A DNA stretch of 16,206 bases, from contig CANHYD010000014.1 in the NCBI GenBank assembly GCA_947464705.1, forward strand, positions 1 through 16,206. The letters run 5' to 3'. This stretch comes from Verrucomicrobiota bacterium (GTDB lineage Bacteria > Verrucomicrobiota > Verrucomicrobiia > Limisphaerales > UBA9464). This document shows, in pieces, positions 13,452-16,206 of this stretch; positions within the stretch are counted from its first letter, which is position 1; every line of letters begins with the position of its first letter. A program made the translations under genes and the position numbers. A model generated the notes under the pieces. It searched no databases. It worked only from the letters and a program-made list of their open reading frames with translations, and was not told the origin of the DNA.

Positions 13452-14858
13452 TTAACGGTCCATCAACATGAAGGTCACATCGGCCTCACTGACCACCTCT
13501 CCATCCACGGTGCACTTGCCCTTGGCTTTGCCGATCTTGCCTCGGGCCTTGGTCATCTCCACCTCGATCATCAGGATGTCACCCGGACGCACGGGCCTGC
13601 GCCACTTCACATCTTCCGCGGACATGAAGTAAGCCAGTTTCCCAGCATTCTCGGCCTGCCGCATCATCAAGATACCCGCCACCTGGGCCATGGCTTCCAA
13701 CTGGAGGACACCCGGCATGATGGGATGTCCTGGGAAATGCCCCTCGAAGAACGGCTCGCCCATGGTGACATTCTTCTGCGCCACGATCCGGGGGCCATCG
13801 ATCTTGGTCACCTTGTCCACCATCAGGAAGGGCGGACGGTGCGGCAGGATCTGCATCACCTGCATGGTGTCCAAGGTCGCTCCGTCACGGACGAGAGTTT
13901 CAGTGGAGGTCGGGGAGTTCACGGTGGTTGTGGCGGCGGCGGTGGGAGACTTGGCAGGCTTGGCGACGGGCTTGGCCTCAGGGGCTGTTGCGGGAGGCGG
14001 GGCGAAGGTCTGTGCCGCCTCCAGAGGTCGGCGCATCTGGGCCTGAATCGCCTTGGCCAACTCCGTGTTGGCATGGTGACTCGGTCGGGTGGCAATCACA
14101 TGCCCGTGGATCGGCCGGCCGATCAGCGCCAAATCGCCCACGATATCGAGCATTTTGTGACGAACGAATTCCTCGGGATACCGAAGCGGCTCTGTGGTGA
14201 GGACGGCGTCGTCGCGGATGACGATGGCGTTTTCAAGACTCCCGCCCTTGATGAGCCCGTTCTTGATGAGGAACTCGATCTCCTCGTAAAAGCAAAAGGT
14301 CCGGGCGTGGCTCAACTCCTTCTCCCAACTGGCGGGCGTGACCTCGAGCGTGAAGAACTGGGTGAAGCGCCCCCCCTTGTCCGAACTGGTGCAGGTGATC
14401 TTGAAACCCGAATGCGGGAACACCGCCATCTGGGAACCACCCACGTTGACCTCGATCGGTGCTGTCACCCGATAGGCTTCCACGGGGTCGGCTTGGGCCA
14501 CCCGTCCCGCTTCCTTGACCAACCGGACAAACTCCCGGGAACTGCCATCGGCGATCGGAGGCTCGTTGGCATCCAATTCGATGATCGCGTTGTCAATGCC
14601 CGCACCGGCCAGGGCGGCGAGGACATGCTCCACCGTATGCACCTTGACCGCCCCTTTTCCGAGAGTGGTCGAGCGTTGAGTATCGACGACATGTTCGACA
14701 CGGGCCTCGATCTCCGGGGCGCCATCGAGATCAACCCGCCGGAAGCGCAGGCCCGTATTGGGCAAGGCCGGCAGGAGGTTCATCGAAACGCGGTTCCCGC
14801 CGTGGAGACCGATTCCGGCGAATGAGACCGACTGCTTGAGGGTGTGCTGGGACGACAC
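13452..14858 (-). CDS. lpxC/fabZ: Bifunctional UDP-3-O-acyl-N-acetylglucosamine deacetylase / 3-hydroxyacyl-ACP dehydratase (LpxC-FabZ fusion)
   Basis: One 468-residue chain carries two enzymes. Residues 1-275 are LpxC, the zinc deacetylase that commits the cell to lipid A: HTVEH (Glu77, His78), RHKMLDIVGD (His234, Asp238) and SHHANTELAKA (His262, the likely general acid). An Ala/Pro/Lys/Thr-rich linker covers about 280-328. Residues 330-468 are FabZ, with ILPHRPPFLMVDKV, GHFPGHPIMPGV (His374) and LQLEAMAQ (Glu388). Such fusions are known in Bacteroidetes and verrucomicrobia. The open frame runs far upstream, but LpxC homology begins at about SSQHTLKQSVSFAGIGLHGG, so the GTG at 14858 is the best start. 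No Shine-Dalgarno is seen. lpxA follows 32 bases on. Confidence 0.95.
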   Translation of the reverse strand: MSSQHTLKQSVSFAGIGLHGGNRVSMNLLPALPNTGLRFRRVDLDGAPEIEARVEHVVDTQRSTTLGKGAVKVHTVEHVLAALAGAGIDNAIIELDANEPPIADGSSREFVRLVKEAGRVAQADPVEAYRVTAPIEVNVGGSQMAVFPHSGFKITCTSSDKGGRFTQFFTLEVTPASWEKELSHARTFCFYEEIEFLIKNGLIKGGSLENAIVIRDDAVLTTEPLRYPEEFVRHKMLDIVGDLALIGRPIHGHVIATRPSHHANTELAKAIQAQMRRPLEAAQTFAPPPATAPEAKPVAKPAKSPTAAATTTVNSPTSTETLVRDGATLDTMQVMQILPHRPPFLMVDKVTKIDGPRIVAQKNVTMGEPFFEGHFPGHPIMPGVLQLEAMAQVAGILMMRQAENAGKLAYFMSAEDVKWRRPVRPGDILMIEVEMTKARGKIGKAKGKCTVDGEVVSEADVTFMLMDR

Positions 14859-15029
14859 GGCCGGTTGTTCTAGCCAAGGGAAAAGCGCCGACGCAATGAC
14901 CCTTTGCAAGGGATTCTCCCGCACGACACCAGCCACCGCACAGCCGAGCCCATGCTCCGACGGCTGTTGGTGCCCATCGGAAACGATGGAACCCTTCCAG
15001 TTTTCAGACAAAGGCCTAGCCTTCCGGGC

Positions 15030-16133
15030 GTGAGCTCCATCCTCCCCTCGAAGCACCTGCGACTGGCTGAAGCGGGGCTGCTGTTCGTGGTCCTTGTCTT
15101 GGCAGCGCTGCTGACCGTCTTCGGCGGATCGGTCGAGCGCCCCCTCTTTGAAACCGGACCCGAGGGTGAGCGCCGGAGAGTCTTCACCGAGGACGCCGAT
15201 GGAAACCGCACCGCCACCAAAGAACGGGTGAACAAGTTCCTCAACGCCGAAAACCTCACCCAACTGGCCAAGGACACCAGCTTCTTCGCCATCATGGCCG
15301 TGGGCATGACCTTCGTGATCATCGCCGGCCAGATCGATCTCAGCGTGGGGGCCATCTACGCGCTGTCGGGGGTATTGGCCGCCCAGGTGTTCCATGCCTT
15401 CGGACCGGAGGGACCCGCGGCGGCGGCGGCCACCGGAGGAGCGTGGCTCGGTTGCGCCGTGTGTCTCGGAACAGGACTGCTCTGCGGACTGGTCAACGGC
15501 AGCATGAGCGTCGCCCTGAAGGTTCACCCGTTCATCATCACCCTCGGCACCATGGCTATCTATCGGGGCGTGGCGTTCGTGCTGACCCACGGATTGAGCA
15601 TTGGCGGCTTCCCGGAGGGATTCCGGTCTGCGGTCAAGTGGACGACTGCCGGTGGACTCACCTTGGCCCCGCTCGGAGCCATGGTATTGGTCGCCGTGGT
15701 CGGGGGACTATGGCTGACACGGACGGTTCCCGGACGTCGCATCTACGCAGTGGGAGGCAATGAAACAGCCAGCCGTTTCAGCGGCATCCAGACCGGGCGC
15801 GTGAAGCTGGGGGTCTTCGCCGTCTCCGGACTGACCGCTGGGGTCGCCGCACTGCTGTCGCTGGGGTACTATGGCTCGGCCACGTCAGCCGACGGCAATG
15901 GCTACGAACTGAACGTGATCGCCGCAGCGGTGGTCGGTGGCGCCAGCCTTACCGGCGGACGCGGCACGGCACTCGGGGCCCTACTGGGAGCCTTAATCAT
16001 CCAGTTGATCTCCAGCGGAATCGTCATTCTGGGTATCGACCAGAACTACTCGCAGATCATCATCGGTGCCGTGGTCATCCTTGCAGTGTTGCTCGATCAG
16101 ACCAATCGATGGCTCGCTTCGCGCCGCCGTTGA
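15030..16133 (+). CDS. Sugar-type ABC transporter permease (RbsC/BPD_transp_2 family)
   Basis: This is an inner-membrane permease of the branched-chain/ribose type. The family moves ribose, xylose, galactose, AI-2 or similar sugars with a periplasmic binding protein and a double ATPase. The 367-residue product has a first helix at about 12-32, then a hydrophilic loop (33-75) roughly 25 residues longer than in RbsC. After it come AVGMTFVIIAGQIDLSVG (90-107, family signature), several more helices, the cytoplasmic GGNETASRFSGI coupling loop and a Gly-rich GGASLTGGRGT stretch. The GTG at 15030 is preferred because upstream residues are unlike the family; ATG codons at 14904 and 14952 are alternatives. 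No ATPase or binding-protein gene adjoins it: lpxC diverges upstream, and a minus-strand gene ends one base past it. The substrate is not predictable. Confidence 0.92.
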   Translation: MSSILPSKHLRLAEAGLLFVVLVLAALLTVFGGSVERPLFETGPEGERRRVFTEDADGNRTATKERVNKFLNAENLTQLAKDTSFFAIMAVGMTFVIIAGQIDLSVGAIYALSGVLAAQVFHAFGPEGPAAAAATGGAWLGCAVCLGTGLLCGLVNGSMSVALKVHPFIITLGTMAIYRGVAFVLTHGLSIGGFPEGFRSAVKWTTAGGLTLAPLGAMVLVAVVGGLWLTRTVPGRRIYAVGGNETASRFSGIQTGRVKLGVFAVSGLTAGVAALLSLGYYGSATSADGNGYELNVIAAAVVGGASLTGGRGTALGALLGALIIQLISSGIVILGIDQNYSQIIIGAVVILAVLLDQTNRWLASRRR

Positions 16134-16134
16134 A

Positions 16135-16206
16135 TCACCCCGGTTTGACCGTCGTGGTCTCATAGCGGTCCTGCTCAACTTGCAGGCGCATGCGCAGGGC
16201 GCTGAG
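16135..16206 (-). CDS. C-terminal end of a minus-strand gene cut by the window edge
   Basis: On the minus strand a frame is open from the right edge to a TGA at 16137-16135. It encodes 23 residues, LSALRMRLQVEQDRYETTTV and then KPG, with protein-like composition. The stop lies one base past the convergent permease stop, which leaves no room for another feature. The fragment is too short to assign a family; I cannot exclude that it is a chance frame. Confidence 0.45.
   Translation of the reverse strand, partial: LSALRMRLQVEQDRYETTTVKPG

Noticed and set aside
13419..14825. 468-codon plus-strand frame opposite lpxC-fabZ
   Set aside because: Its His/Gly/Asp-rich translation has no family features and mirrors the strongly supported LpxC-FabZ coding sequence on the other strand.
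14859..15590. 244-codon N-terminal extension of LpxC-FabZ
   Set aside because: The open frame continues, but it runs antisense into the permease gene, and LpxC similarity begins only at the GTG at 14858.
1..16206. Mobile elements, CRISPR arrays, tRNA and rRNA genes
   Set aside because: No transposase or integrase motifs, no spaced direct repeats, no complete cloverleaf and no rRNA-like sequence were seen on either strand.

Overview
This window looks like a piece of chromosome from a diderm, LPS-making bacterium, most likely in the Verrucomicrobiota or a close PVC lineage. The reasons are a GC-rich composition (about 60% by eye), an LpxC-FabZ fusion next to lpxA, very few Shine-Dalgarno sequences, and a carbamoyltransferase/DUF5989/SGNH gene set that I associate from memory with planctomycetes and verrucomicrobia. 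The taxon is an inference; there is no rRNA or other marker here to fix it.

Layout. Positions 1-10350 hold eight genes, all on the minus strand and closely spaced, reading right to left: nusA, infB, rbfA, nrnA (DHH/DHHA1 phosphoesterase), truB, then an SGNH-hydrolase/TPR membrane-anchored protein, a 50-residue DUF5989 protein and a NodU/CmcH-type carbamoyltransferase cut by the left edge. The first five are a core transcription-translation and RNA-processing operon. The last three look like an accessory envelope or small-molecule modification module attached to its 3' end. A 322-base divergent gap (10351-10672) carries the nusA leader, with a hairpin/T-run and competing stems that could form an attenuator.

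Positions 10673-12550 hold a plus-strand group: a six-helix membrane protein, a GTGA-overlapping winged-helix regulator, and ispH (last step of the MEP isoprenoid pathway). A 17-bp palindrome sits five bases before the ispH start and is a candidate operator. Convergent to ispH, on the minus strand, are lpxA and a 468-residue lpxC-fabZ fusion (12652-14858); together these supply the first two committed steps of lipid A synthesis plus the beta-hydroxyacyl-ACP dehydratase.

Positions 15030-16133 hold one plus-strand sugar-type ABC permease with no ATPase or binding-protein gene beside it. The last 72 bases are the C-terminal end of a convergent minus-strand gene that I cannot identify.

I found no rRNA, intact tRNA, insertion sequence, integrase or CRISPR array. 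The most interesting items are the SGNH/TPR-DUF5989-carbamoyltransferase module on the nusA-infB operon, the possible nusA leader attenuator, and the palindrome in front of ispH.
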